A stretch of 21,381 nucleotides of DNA from Cyanobacteria bacterium HKST-UBA02 (GCA_020431945.1 JAGQHH010000180.1:1-21381), one strand, 5' to 3'. Shown: positions 8,607 through 16,229, counted from the first letter of the stretch. A program made the numbers and translations. The notes: generated by a model from the sequence alone, not told the origin.

Positions 8607-10277
8607 ATGGCGAAGGGTGAGAAAAGCAAATCCGGAGGCGGCACCAGCAGTCGCAAGAGCGGACCGTTCGCCAAGGCTTCGGGTGGTCCTGTACTGGCCG
8701 TCATCGATATGGGGACCAATTCCTTTCATATGATCATCTGCCGGGCTCGGGCGAGCCGGGACGGTTTCGATGTGATCTCGCGGGTACGGGATGCCACTCC
8801 ATTTTTTCGCAAGTCTCTGGTCAATCATTTCATCGACGACGAAGCCCAGGATGCCGCTGTCGCCATTCTGGCCAATATGCTCAATCATGCCGACGCCCGG
8901 GACGCTTCCACGGTGGTGGCGGTGGCCACATCGGCGGTGAGGGAGTCGCGCAATGGTCAGGACTCCCTCAAACTCATTCGTGCCGAGCTCAATCTCAATG
9001 TCCGAACCCTCTCGGGAAAAGAGGAAGCGCGACTGATTTATCTCGGGGTCCTCTTCAGCATGCCTGATCTGAGCGGGCGCTTCGCCATCGTTGATATCGG
9101 CGGCGGTAGCACAGAGATCATTGCTGCCGATCGCAAGACCTGCTATTTCGCCGAATCATACAAGCTCGGCGCCGCTCGTCTCACTCAGCGATTCTTCCGT
9201 AAGACCGGACCGACCCCGGAGTCCATCGAGGAGCTGCATGACGAGGTGCGGGGTGAGCTCCGTCCGGCCGCCGCTGCGGTCATGGCTGCAGGCGGATTCA
9301 AACAGCTGATCGGCACTTCCGGAACCATTCAGGCTCTCGCCAAGCTGGATCGTGTTCAGATGGGCAAGCCCAACCAGTCCCTGCAGGGCTGGAAAATTCC
9401 TTTCTCCCGCCTCACCGAGTTGGTCTCTTATATCGAGACCCAGACTCTCTCTGGCGGCAAAATCAAAGGGGTAAGCAGCGACCGGAGCGAGACGATTCTG
9501 GCTGGAGCCATAGTGCTTCTCGAGACCATGCGTTCTCTCAATGCCGACTCGATAACCGTCTGTACAGCCGCCCTCCGGGAAGGCGTGGTAGTGGATCGCT
9601 TCTTGCAGACCGGCTGGCTCAAAGGGGTCCTGGATGATCATCGTGATCCGCGCTCGGAAAGCGTCTATACGCTGCTTGATAAGTATGGCGCCGGCTACCG
9701 GCATGCCGAGCATGTCGCTTATCTGGCCTCGATCATTTTCGAGCAGACCCGGGGCGTCCTTCACGACTATACCGACGAGGAGGCTCATCTTCTCTGGGCT
9801 GCCGCCATGCTCCACGATATAGGCACCCATATCGGGCGTAAAGGTCATCACAAGCATTCTCACTATCTCATTCGCAATGGCGGTCTGCTCGGACATTCCG
9901 AGGAGGAGGTGGCGATCATCGCTTCGGTGGCTCGTTATCACAGGGGATCCGAGCCGAAGGACACCCATGAAGCCTGGATCGGTCTCAATGATTCAGCCCG
10001 CCCCCTGGTGGAGGACCTTTCCGCGATTCTGCGTATTGCCGAGGCTCTGGACCGAAGCCACCGCCAGGTAATCGAGAACGTCAAAGTAACCATGAGCGCC
10101 CTGGATAAAAAAGGGCGACGTCCCCAGACCATCAGTCTGGTGCCTACGGTGGCGGAAGGCGAGGATTGCATGGCCGAGGCCTGGGCACTGTCCGAGAAGA
10201 AAGCCTATTTCGAGAAGTGCTTCGAGGTTCGTCTCGAGCTCCTGGTGGAGGCCTCCTCCGCACTTGCCCAGTTCTAG
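8607..10277 (+). CDS. Exopolyphosphatase / pppGpp phosphatase (Ppx/GppA) with C-terminal HD domain
   Basis: 556 residues. The ASKHA-fold N-terminal half carries the phosphate loops: VLAVIDMGTNSFHMI (29-43), AVATSAVRESRN (105-116), IVDIGGGSTEII (161-172) and LIGTSGTIQALA (234-245). The C-terminal half is an HD domain: H366, HD at 403-404 in MLHDIGTHIG, then HHKHSHYLIRN and LRIAEALDRSH. This long two-domain form is typical of Ppx/GppA enzymes that degrade polyphosphate or pppGpp. Sequence does not separate the two activities. Residues 1-27 form an extra Lys/Ser/Gly-rich basic tail that is probably disordered. The start has GGAAG upstream. The gene follows hemY by 34 nt on the same strand and may be co-transcribed with it; the hairpin at 10281 closes the unit. 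Confidence 0.92.
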   Translation: MAKGEKSKSGGGTSSRKSGPFAKASGGPVLAVIDMGTNSFHMIICRARASRDGFDVISRVRDATPFFRKSLVNHFIDDEAQDAAVAILANMLNHADARDASTVVAVATSAVRESRNGQDSLKLIRAELNLNVRTLSGKEEARLIYLGVLFSMPDLSGRFAIVDIGGGSTEIIAADRKTCYFAESYKLGAARLTQRFFRKTGPTPESIEELHDEVRGELRPAAAAVMAAGGFKQLIGTSGTIQALAKLDRVQMGKPNQSLQGWKIPFSRLTELVSYIETQTLSGGKIKGVSSDRSETILAGAIVLLETMRSLNADSITVCTAALREGVVVDRFLQTGWLKGVLDDHRDPRSESVYTLLDKYGAGYRHAEHVAYLASIIFEQTRGVLHDYTDEEAHLLWAAAMLHDIGTHIGRKGHHKHSHYLIRNGGLLGHSEEEVAIIASVARYHRGSEPKDTHEAWIGLNDSARPLVEDLSAILRIAEALDRSHRQVIENVKVTMSALDKKGRRPQTISLVPTVAEGEDCMAEAWALSEKKAYFEKCFEVRLELLVEASSALAQF

Positions 10278-10280
10278 CAG

Positions 10281-10298
10281 GGCACCATAAACGGTGCC
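10281..10298. terminator. Hairpin between convergent genes, possible bidirectional terminator
   Basis: GGCACC and GGTGCC form a perfect 6-bp stem around a 6-nt loop (ATAAAC). It sits between the Ppx/GppA stop at 10277 and the lipoprotein stop at 10301. There is no T-tract on either side, so it is a hairpin of likely but weak terminator function. Confidence 0.5.
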
Positions 10299-10300
10299 GG

Positions 10301-10747
10301 CTATTCGTGCTTCTCTGCCTGCGGCTCCGGTTTGTTCTCTGTGGCGGGTTTCTGTTCCTGTTCTTGTTCTTGTTCTTGTTTCTGGTCGGCTGTCTCGCCG
10401 GCGTCGGACATCTGTCGTTCGGCGGCGAAGCGCACTATGTCTCCGACGTTTCGCTTCTCGAGAAGAAGCCGCTCCGGTACTGAGAAGCCGAGCTCTTTAT
10501 CCAGGGCGGCTTTGATCTTGTCCCGGTTGTCGGTTGTCACCCCGATCATAAATAAGTTCGAGCTGATCAGTACCCGGTCGGAAGAGCAGGATAGCTCTTT
10601 CATGAGGACCCGCCGGACCTGACCGAAGGCACGGACCATCGAGTCGCGCTCCGGGTCCGGACCGGCCTGCTTCTTGCAGGCCGGAAGGTTGAGACTGAAG
10701 ATGACTGCCGTGACCAGGAGCAGAATCGGTCTTATCTTGTTCGACAT
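10301..10747 (-). CDS. Small lipoprotein with an acyl-carrier-protein-like core lacking the phosphopantetheine serine
   Basis: 148 residues. The signal peptide ends in a lipobox, L21-P-A-C24, so C24 should be lipidated. Residues 36-110 resemble an acyl carrier protein: a first helix (MVRAFGQVRRVLMKEL), a loop with NLFMIG, a second helix (DKIKAALDKELGF), then SVPERLLLEKRNVGDIVRFAAE, which matches the usual end of ACPs. Lining up the Gly of the ACP DSL region with G69 needs no gap to the LEEEF-like LDKEL, and the modified Ser falls on T72 (TTD in place of DSL). Phosphopantetheinylation is therefore unlikely. The tail (120-148) is charged and low complexity (QEQEQEQEQ). The ACP relation is inference from pattern; the lipoprotein call is firm. 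It is convergent to the Ppx/GppA gene and divergent from the small peptide gene. Confidence 0.8.
   Translation of the reverse strand: MSNKIRPILLLVTAVIFSLNLPACKKQAGPDPERDSMVRAFGQVRRVLMKELSCSSDRVLISSNLFMIGVTTDNRDKIKAALDKELGFSVPERLLLEKRNVGDIVRFAAERQMSDAGETADQKQEQEQEQEQKPATENKPEPQAEKHE
10352..10385 (-). repeat. 6-bp microrepeat coding Gln-Glu
   Basis: Repeated tgttct units encode QEQEQEQEQ in the tail of the lipoprotein. This is a short in-frame tract that could change length. Confidence 0.8.
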
Positions 10748-10827
10748 AGCTTCATACTAACTTATTGCAAGAACGGCGGATTTCTGATTTCATTACATTC
10801 GACTCAATAGAATACCGGAGATCAGTA

Positions 10828-11016
10828 ATGCGAAATATCGGAACCATCCTCGTCGCCCTCGCCATTCTTGCGGTGACAGCACAGTCTCCGGCCCGAGCCG
10901 AAGATTCGGCGGTGAAGAAAGCCGGCAATGCCATCGCCTGGCCTTTCAAAAAACTCGGTCAGGGCGTGAAAGCTGCCGGCAACGGTGTCAAGAAAGTCTT
11001 TACCCGGGGCAAATAG
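10828..11016 (+). CDS. Small secreted basic peptide, unknown function
   Basis: 62 residues from the ATG at 10828. GGAG at 10817-10820, 7 nt upstream, picks this start over a longer in-frame version. Residues 1-24 form a Sec signal peptide (IGTILVALAILAVTAQSPARA), with probable cleavage after ARA. The mature peptide of about 38 residues is rich in Lys, Gly and Ala, with a regular spacing of KK pairs (VKKAGNAIAWPFKKLGQG, then VKAAGNGVKKVF). This suggests an amphipathic helix or beta-like membrane binder. I recognise no family. A host-directed or antimicrobial role, a small envelope protein, or a surface adhesive are all possible. It is transcribed away from the lipoprotein gene and faces the START-domain gene. 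Confidence 0.65.
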   Translation: MRNIGTILVALAILAVTAQSPARAEDSAVKKAGNAIAWPFKKLGQGVKAAGNGVKKVFTRGK

Positions 11017-11036
11017 AGAGTCTCGCCATAGCGGTC

Positions 11037-11651
11037 TTATTGCAGGTCGGCTTCCCTTGTGGAGGCCACCTGCTTTTGCATGCGCTCGGCCATTTTCTTG
11101 ACGTTGCCCAGGCGCTTCTTGAGCTTGCCCGAGGTGACCGAGGTCATGACACCCTGGGGAACCGGGAATCCCAGGTCCAGGTGAGTGGTCAGCTCCAGCA
11201 CGGTGCAGGACTCCGAGGCTCCAGGAGAAAGCACCCAGCTGCCTTCCATGGATTTGAAGCGGTCCGAGGAAATGAGTTTGTAATCGATTCGTTTGAGGGG
11301 CACTTCGGAGTTGTGCATCTGGCAGACGGCAGTGCCGATCACCGGTATGAGCTTGAACTTCTGCTCCAGGCGGCAGTGATTCTCGTGGCTCTCGAGAATC
11401 TTGCTGTACTCGATGTCCGGGTCTTTTTGCCGTTCTTCGTGGACGGTCTGCCAGACGATCTCCGCCGGGGCATTGATCAGAGTGCGGCCGGTGATAAAGG
11501 TCTTGTCCCCGTCCCGCTTCTCGGTGATTATCTCGACGTTTTCTTTCTTCGCTTCTTTGCGAGCTTCAGCGGGAAGCCCGCAGAGCGTCGCGACCATGGT
11601 TATGGTTGCGCATGCGGTGACTCCGCGGAGGAAGTGTCTTTGTTTCCACAT
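11037..11651 (-). CDS. Secreted START/SRPBCC-domain protein (polyketide cyclase-like)
   Basis: 204 residues with an N-terminal signal peptide (hydrophobic core about 10-28, cleavage probable after AEA or EAR near 30). The mature domain begins with the family's strand-helix start, ITGRTLINAPAEIVWQTVHEE (about 53-73), and continues with FKLIPVIGTAVC, KRIDYKLISSDRF, GSWVLSP and LELTTHLDLGFPVP. It ends in a long C-terminal helix (SGKLKKRLGNVKKMAERMQ). This is the helix-grip fold that binds hydrophobic ligands such as lipids, sterol-like compounds or polyketides. A secreted version suggests ligand transfer in the periplasm. It is the last gene of a minus-strand run, 43 nt after the methyltransferase-like gene. 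The ligand is unknown. Confidence 0.75.
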   Translation of the reverse strand: MWKQRHFLRGVTACATITMVATLCGLPAEARKEAKKENVEIITEKRDGDKTFITGRTLINAPAEIVWQTVHEERQKDPDIEYSKILESHENHCRLEQKFKLIPVIGTAVCQMHNSEVPLKRIDYKLISSDRFKSMEGSWVLSPGASESCTVLELTTHLDLGFPVPQGVMTSVTSGKLKKRLGNVKKMAERMQKQVASTREADLQ

Positions 11652-11694
11652 CTATAGCACCATTCTAACTTCGGATATATTCAAAAACAAGAGC

Positions 11695-12354
11695 TCAAAC
11701 GCCGATGGGAATGAATCTGGGAACCAGACGACGCCAGCCCATATTCTCGGCATATTGCTTATACGGTTCGCCCAGAGCCTCGATGAGCAGCTCTTCTTCG
11801 TACTTGGCCCGACGCAACCAGAGCGGTGCCACCATGAGCACGGTGAAAAGAGCACAGAATATCGAGGTGCAGGCCAGGGATGCACCCAGAAGGCACTGGA
11901 TGATCCCGGAATAAGCCGGATGCATCACGAAGGCCAGGAGCCCGGTATCCCGGACCGTATGGTTCTCCATCACCTCGGCATCGGTGGAGAAGAACTCACC
12001 CAGGGAGTACCAGCCGCCGATCATGAAAATCAGACCGCTAATGAATATGGCGATACCGAGCCAGGAGACGATCAGGGCTGCGCCGGCGGGATCGCCTCCG
12101 GAGCTGAGAGTGACGAAGGGGGTGAGACCGCTGATTTGCGGAAAGAGCCCGTTATAAGCCAGCCCGCTGAAGACGATGAGGAAGATTGTGAAGACCGAGA
12201 CGAGCTGGGGCGCTCTCTGAATGAGGAACTTCTGCTCGTACTTCACGCCCTTGCCTCGGCGGCAGAATCCCTTGAACAGGACCGGAGCCGCCAGCATCGC
12301 CCCGATTGCGAAAAGGACGACCAGTACCAGGGTTGGCAGATTCAGGTGAATCAA
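11695..12354 (-). CDS. Integral membrane methyltransferase-like protein (ICMT / phospholipid N-methyltransferase superfamily)
   Basis: 219 residues, start TTG at 12354. An AAGGAG ribosome site 8 nt upstream supports it, and the TTGA overlap with the previous stop shows coupling. Hydrophobic segments lie at about 5-26, 48-70, 91-117 and 140-178. The C-terminal half carries the family pattern: RDTGLLAFVMHPAYSG (the HP motif, about 136-151) and, after the last membrane segment, RRAKYEEELLIEALGEPYKQYAEN. The last resembles the EE-x8-G-x2-Y-x2-Y signature of isoprenylcysteine carboxyl methyltransferases and bacterial phospholipid or NnrU-type relatives. The reaction would be S-adenosylmethionine-dependent methylation of a membrane substrate. 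The substrate is unknown. Its neighbours are a periplasmic DUF1571/LolA-like protein and a START-domain protein, which fits a lipid theme. Confidence 0.75.
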   Translation of the reverse strand: MIHLNLPTLVLVVLFAIGAMLAAPVLFKGFCRRGKGVKYEQKFLIQRAPQLVSVFTIFLIVFSGLAYNGLFPQISGLTPFVTLSSGGDPAGAALIVSWLGIAIFISGLIFMIGGWYSLGEFFSTDAEVMENHTVRDTGLLAFVMHPAYSGIIQCLLGASLACTSIFCALFTVLMVAPLWLRRAKYEEELLIEALGEPYKQYAENMGWRRLVPRFIPIGV

Positions 12355-13151
12355 TCTTGTATCTCCTTATTGATAGTTTGCGAGACTTGCTTGTCCTTGA
12401 TGTCTTTCACGTCACCTTTCATGGTGAAAAGCTTGTCCGAGAGGACCTGGTTGGTGGCCAGCTTCTCCCAGGTGGCGAAGGAATGGAGGCTGCCCTCGTC
12501 GTTGTAATCCCACCATTTCACGGGCAGCAGGGTACCGGAATCCACCGCCACTCTCTTCCAGAGCTTGCCGCTCCTGTGCAGGTCGAGGATATGGACCGAG
12601 CTCGAGCCCGCTCCCAGATCGATCGGATTCTTCGTGACATGGGTTTTAACGCCCTGCTTGACGAAAGTGCGCAGGGCCCGGGCAAGGGACTTGAGGTCGC
12701 ACTGGACCATGGGATGTCCGTTGGCGGAGCGCAGAAGACCCGATTCAGGATCGAGTTCCACGACGAATAGCTTCAAACCGCCACCCAGATGGGCTTTGAC
12801 CTTGCCGTTGCTACCAAGAATGGCGACGGCTCCTTTCTTATAGGGTCCTTTTTCTTCCAGTCTGATCAGACCGGGCTGTTTGTAGTAGAAATCGCCTTTC
12901 TCGACAACGGTCTTTTTGTCTTTGAAGACTCGCATTGTGTAGTTGAAGGAATAGCTGTCCATATCGTCGGCAGCCTTGTTCATGCGCTCGATGAATGCCC
13001 TGCCGTCTACTTTGTCGGCGCTCTTCGATTCGGCAATCCGTGCCAGATTGAGGGCTACGGCCGTGCTGTCTTCCCTGGCCGACACGGGCAGGCAATGGCA
13101 GAGACAGGCAAACAGCGCAGTAGCCAGGATGGTCGCTTTCACTCCAATCAT
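12351..13151 (-). CDS. DUF1571 / outer-membrane-lipoprotein-sorting-like secreted protein
   Basis: 266 residues from the ATG at 13151, which forms ATGA with the stop of the preceding gene; an in-frame start 15 codons earlier lacks a signal-peptide N-terminus. The signal peptide has the core ATILATALFACLCHCL and cleaves after VSA (about 25). The mature domain follows the LolA/LolB-like half-barrel seen in DUF1571 proteins: a helix (GRAFIERMNKAADDMDSYSF), then strands with TMRVFKDKKTVVEKGDFYYKQP, LIRLEEKGPYKKGAV, WKRVAVDSGTLLPVKWWDYN and LATNQVLSDKLFTM. Such proteins bind lipids or lipoprotein acyl chains in the periplasm. The family match is by pattern and moderately sure; the exact ligand is unknown. 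The next gene starts in overlap. Confidence 0.75.
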   Translation of the reverse strand: MIGVKATILATALFACLCHCLPVSAREDSTAVALNLARIAESKSADKVDGRAFIERMNKAADDMDSYSFNYTMRVFKDKKTVVEKGDFYYKQPGLIRLEEKGPYKKGAVAILGSNGKVKAHLGGGLKLFVVELDPESGLLRSANGHPMVQCDLKSLARALRTFVKQGVKTHVTKNPIDLGAGSSSVHILDLHRSGKLWKRVAVDSGTLLPVKWWDYNDEGSLHSFATWEKLATNQVLSDKLFTMKGDVKDIKDKQVSQTINKEIQD

Positions 13152-13855
13152 AGGCTGTGTGCACCTGTCAGCTTTCTGGGCTCGGGAAGTTGCCATAATC
13201 CGTAGATCGCCTCCAGTAATTTTTCTACTTGCTCGGGCATCTCATTAGGAGGATCTACATTAAGTGTATCTATTGTTCGTTTGATCCAGATTGCATGCCT
13301 GGTGTTCGGTCGGGCATGCAGTTTCAACCAGGCCAGTCCCTCTTCCATGTCGATCCGGCAATCCTGGGGGTTGGCCTCGAAATAGCGCTCGAAGAAAGGA
13401 TAGGAGTGCCGGGCATAGGTTGTGGCTGCCAGCTCGGCGGTGACGATGGCGAATATGCCGTCTTTCAGGTCCCCTGTCTTGCAGTAGCGGGTCATCAGGC
13501 TGGTGAGATGGGTAGTGCTCTCCTCCGGTATCGTCTCGAGAAGCTCTTCCCGCTCGAGCCCGGCAAGCTGGCACTGCTTGAGATAGAGCCCCTGATAGTA
13601 GAGATCGCCGTCGCTGAGATGATCGAATAGCTGGCGGGTCTGAACCATCTCTTCGGGGAGCTTGTCCCGGACAGCCTGAACATTGGCCGGCAGGTCCGAG
13701 ATGAAAGGCCAGAGGGTGAGACAGAGCTTGCGACCTGTGGATAGAGTTTCGGCGCTTTGCTCGAGATTGACTATGAAAGGGCTCCTGGCGCAGCCAGCGT
13801 TGAGCTTGTCGAGTAAGTCCGCCAGCCAGGGGCACATTCGGGGGTTCGATGACAT
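13148..13855 (-). CDS. Haem-oxygenase-fold protein, TenA/PqqC/iron-containing redox enzyme-like, with altered metal site
   Basis: 235 residues, mostly helical, no signal peptide. The helices and the spacing E141 ... H180-x3-N184-x2-H187 (ARH at 148-150, then LKLHARPNTRHAIWIKR) fit the haem-oxygenase-like family that includes TenA, PqqC and the CADD-type diiron oxidases. There the last helix bears H-x3-D-x2-H. Here the Asp is Asn, and the first helix has no clear E-x6-H pair, so the metal site may be incomplete. It is the first gene of an overlapping operon with a DUF1571-like and an ICMT-like membrane protein. If active, it could oxidise or modify a small substrate of that operon. The fold call is fairly secure; activity is uncertain. 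Confidence 0.7.
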   Translation of the reverse strand: MSSNPRMCPWLADLLDKLNAGCARSPFIVNLEQSAETLSTGRKLCLTLWPFISDLPANVQAVRDKLPEEMVQTRQLFDHLSDGDLYYQGLYLKQCQLAGLEREELLETIPEESTTHLTSLMTRYCKTGDLKDGIFAIVTAELAATTYARHSYPFFERYFEANPQDCRIDMEEGLAWLKLHARPNTRHAIWIKRTIDTLNVDPPNEMPEQVEKLLEAIYGLWQLPEPRKLTGAHSL

Positions 13856-14006
13856 TGAGATAGGTTAAGCAGTCAAGGGCTATGAAGCATCTAGGTTACT
13901 ACGATTTCTAAAAGTCTTGATTTTTAAGCGCTAATATTATTCAACATTCGTTAAGTGTTCTTTAGACCGACCTCTTGAAAGCCTGTGCCAGAAGCAGACC
14001 AGGTGC

Positions 14007-14012
14007 TAAACT
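14007..14012 (+). promoter_or_regulatory. Possible extended -10 (TGC-TAAACT) for the seven-gene operon
   Basis: TAAACT is preceded by TG one base away in the 184-nt divergent spacer and would give a leader of about 20-25 nt before the TTG at 14040. No -35 fits. The spacer (13856-14039) is AT-rich but shows no hairpin, RNA gene or clear operator. Confidence 0.25.
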
Positions 14013-14039
14013 CATCTAGACCTGTTTGAGAATTGCACT

Positions 14040-14990
14040 TTGAAAGATCTCGCTTCCATACCACTGCCTGAGTTGCGATCCGCTCCCAGACATGTGAAAG
14101 AGCCGGAGATTCTATGGCACCGGGCCGATGACGGAGTGCAGCTGGGCTGCCGGATCTGGCGGGGTCAGAGTGGCGCCCCGGTGGTTCTGTACCTTCATGG
14201 AATCGAGGGTCACAGCCAGTGGTTCGAGAACTCCGCCAGCGCCCTCAACGAGAAGGGTGTCACCGTCTATGCCCCGGATCGCCGCGGAGCCGGAATGAAT
14301 CCCCGGGACCGGGGTCACCTGGGCAGCTATAAGACATATCTCGCAGACATATACAAGCTTCTGGGTCTGATCAGCGTGGACCATCCCGGTCATGCCGTGG
14401 TGGTCTGGGGGCATTGCTGGGGGGCCAAGGCCGCCGCCCTCGTTTGCCGGAATGCGGACGAGAAGACCAGGCTCAAAGAAGACGGCGTTGCCCAGGGCTA
14501 TCCGGTATCCGGATTGGTTTTGAGCTGTCCGGCGATCTACACGAAAGTGGACTTCGATATGAAGACCAAGCTCACCATAGCTTTCAACCATTTCATGGGG
14601 GATCGCCGGGCTCTGAGAAAATTCGATATTCCCGTCAAATCAACTATGTTTACGGACAATCCTACTTATCTCGGTTATATCGAGAAAGATCCCATGCGGA
14701 TCCGGGAGGCTACCTCCACGTTTTTTTTCGAGAGTTTCATGCTCTCCCAGTTGAGCCAGAAGGCCGCCAGCAAAATCAGTCTGCCCACCCTGATTCTCCA
14801 GGGCGGCTCGGACCAGATCGTCGACATCCCGAAAGTCGAGGCCTGGCTTTCTCGTACCAGTTCCGCCGACAAGTCGATGCGCATCTTTCCGGAGGCCCAT
14901 CATTCAATCGAGTTCGATGAGACCTGGTTCAAGGAATACATACATCTCGTTTCTGGTTGGATTCAAGCCCGATCCCCGGTAATTGTTTGA
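14040..14990 (+). CDS. Alpha/beta hydrolase with Cys nucleophile
   Basis: 316 residues from TTG at 14040; a GTG at 14094 is an alternative start. The fold is a lipase/monoglyceride-lipase-like hydrolase: oxyanion-hole YLHGIEGHSQWF (51-62), then YAPDRRGAGMNP, and a helical lid at about 165-245. The nucleophile elbow reads WGHCWGAKA (123-131), so the nucleophile is C126 in place of Ser. D258 in GGSDQIVD and H288 in PEAHHSIEFDE complete a Cys-Asp-His triad. A Cys nucleophile is known in dienelactone hydrolases and PHA synthases, where acyl transfer or lactone opening occurs. This enzyme may therefore be an acyltransferase, thioesterase or C-C/C-O hydrolase acting on a substrate of the downstream enzymes. 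It is first in the operon, 15 nt before the enolase-superfamily gene. Confidence 0.85.
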   Translation: MKDLASIPLPELRSAPRHVKEPEILWHRADDGVQLGCRIWRGQSGAPVVLYLHGIEGHSQWFENSASALNEKGVTVYAPDRRGAGMNPRDRGHLGSYKTYLADIYKLLGLISVDHPGHAVVVWGHCWGAKAAALVCRNADEKTRLKEDGVAQGYPVSGLVLSCPAIYTKVDFDMKTKLTIAFNHFMGDRRALRKFDIPVKSTMFTDNPTYLGYIEKDPMRIREATSTFFFESFMLSQLSQKAASKISLPTLILQGGSDQIVDIPKVEAWLSRTSSADKSMRIFPEAHHSIEFDETWFKEYIHLVSGWIQARSPVIV

Positions 14991-15005
14991 GTTCGAGTGT
15001 GACCC

Positions 15006-16229
15006 ATGAGAATCAGCAACTTAGAAGTCGCGGCAATCACTTTGCCATTTCGTCTGTCCTTTGGGCATTCCCTGGCCTCGCGCAATAATTCTCAGAATGT
15101 CCTGGTGAAAGCAGAGGTGGTGGACGAGGCCGGCAATACTTATGTCGGCTATGGCGAGAGCGTCCCCAGGGACTATGTCACCGGTGAAACTGTGGATGGT
15201 GCTCTGCGAGCAATTCGCGAGGACTATATCCCGAGGCTCCTGGGCAAAGAGTTCGAGACACCCCTGGCAGTGCTCGTCTTCCTGGCCAATACTTTCGAGG
15301 AGCTCGGTCTCAAGCGTCTTCCCCGCGGGGCCTCCTGGTGTGCCGTGGAGATGGCGGTCATGGATGCCGTTGCCCGGGCCAATTATCTCAGTTTCGCTTC
15401 CCTGCTCTCGATCTGGGACGTTACCCGCAATCGAAGCGACGCCGGAACCACTGCCTCGATTCAGCGCTCCGTCCAGTACGGCGGTGTGATTCCTTTCGGC
15501 GGCACCATCACCTGGGCAGGCATTCTGCTTTTCTTCAAGTATTTCGGTTTTCCCACAGTAAAGATGAAAGTCGGTCGTGACTGGGAGAAAGATGAGTTCA
15601 AACTGAAGATGGCTCGCTCCATCCTCGGTAGCGACGTCGTATTGCGGGTGGATGCCAATTGCGCCTGGACCGTTGATGAGACCCTTTACTTCGCCGAGAA
15701 GATGAGGCGTTTCAAAGTCTCTTCCATCGAGCAGCCGGTGGAGCCCGAGAATATCGAAGGGATGAAACGCCTTGCGGCGGAGCTGCCGGAGACCCTGGTC
15801 GCCGACGAGTCGCTCTGTACCGTCGAGCAGGCTCGCCTGCTCATCAACGAGAGAGCCTGTGATGCGTTCAATATCCGGCTCTCGAAGGTGGGCGGGGCGC
15901 TGATCGCTTGCGAGATAGCCGACATGGCCCACGCCAGTGGTGTCGGGGTGATGCTCGGTGCCCAGGTCGGCGAGTCGGCTCTCCTGAGCTCCGCCGGACG
16001 AAGCTGGGCTGCTGTCAAAGGACCCTTCGATAATTGCGAGGGATCTTTCAATCGTTTCCTTCTCCGTCATGACCTGACGCGCCAGGATGTTACTTTCAGA
16101 CGAGGAGGCAGCGCGCCGGTCTTGAGCGGTTACGGGCTCGGCGTCGAAGTGGACGACAAGCTCCTCGATCGTTGCATAACCAGTCGGGAGCCTCGCCAGC
16201 GTAGCACTCTGGTAGGCGGCTCGGTATGA
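15006..16229 (+). CDS. Enolase-superfamily epimerase/cycloisomerase (muconate lactonizing enzyme subgroup)
   Basis: 407 residues. The N-terminal capping domain includes GYGESVPRDYVTGET (48-62); the C-terminal barrel carries the whole active site. K186-x-K188 (TVKMKVG) and K294 (LSKVGG) are the acid/base lysines. D216 (RVDANCAW), E242 (IEQPVEPEN) and D267 (VADESL) are the metal ligands. This set defines the MLE subgroup: dipeptide epimerases, N-acylamino-acid racemases, o-succinylbenzoate synthases and muconate cycloisomerases. The DxD motif that marks Ala-Glu epimerases is not visible; the barrel end reads GAQVGESALLSSAGR. So the reaction is a proton abstraction next to a carboxylate on an unknown substrate. 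The stop overlaps the GH3 start as ATGA, which suggests that the product or substrate is shared with the ligase. Confidence 0.9.
   Translation: MRISNLEVAAITLPFRLSFGHSLASRNNSQNVLVKAEVVDEAGNTYVGYGESVPRDYVTGETVDGALRAIREDYIPRLLGKEFETPLAVLVFLANTFEELGLKRLPRGASWCAVEMAVMDAVARANYLSFASLLSIWDVTRNRSDAGTTASIQRSVQYGGVIPFGGTITWAGILLFFKYFGFPTVKMKVGRDWEKDEFKLKMARSILGSDVVLRVDANCAWTVDETLYFAEKMRRFKVSSIEQPVEPENIEGMKRLAAELPETLVADESLCTVEQARLLINERACDAFNIRLSKVGGALIACEIADMAHASGVGVMLGAQVGESALLSSAGRSWAAVKGPFDNCEGSFNRFLLRHDLTRQDVTFRRGGSAPVLSGYGLGVEVDDKLLDRCITSREPRQRSTLVGGSV

Noticed and set aside
9156..9968. Minus-strand open frame inside the Ppx/GppA gene
   Set aside because: Shadow frame of a gene with intact Ppx/GppA and HD motifs.
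11040..11657. Plus-strand open frame opposite the START-domain gene
   Set aside because: The minus frame has a signal peptide and START pattern; the plus frame does not resemble any protein family.
11401..12507. Plus-strand open frame of about 370 codons
   Set aside because: It is antisense to the START-domain and methyltransferase-like genes and has no recognisable domain.
13856..14039. Possible RNA gene or riboswitch in the divergent spacer
   Set aside because: No cloverleaf, stable hairpin series or known riboswitch core could be seen; it is probably two divergent promoters.
15021..16070. Minus-strand open frame of about 350 codons
   Set aside because: It is antisense to the enolase-superfamily gene, which has all family motifs; the antisense product matches no family I know and follows from codon bias.
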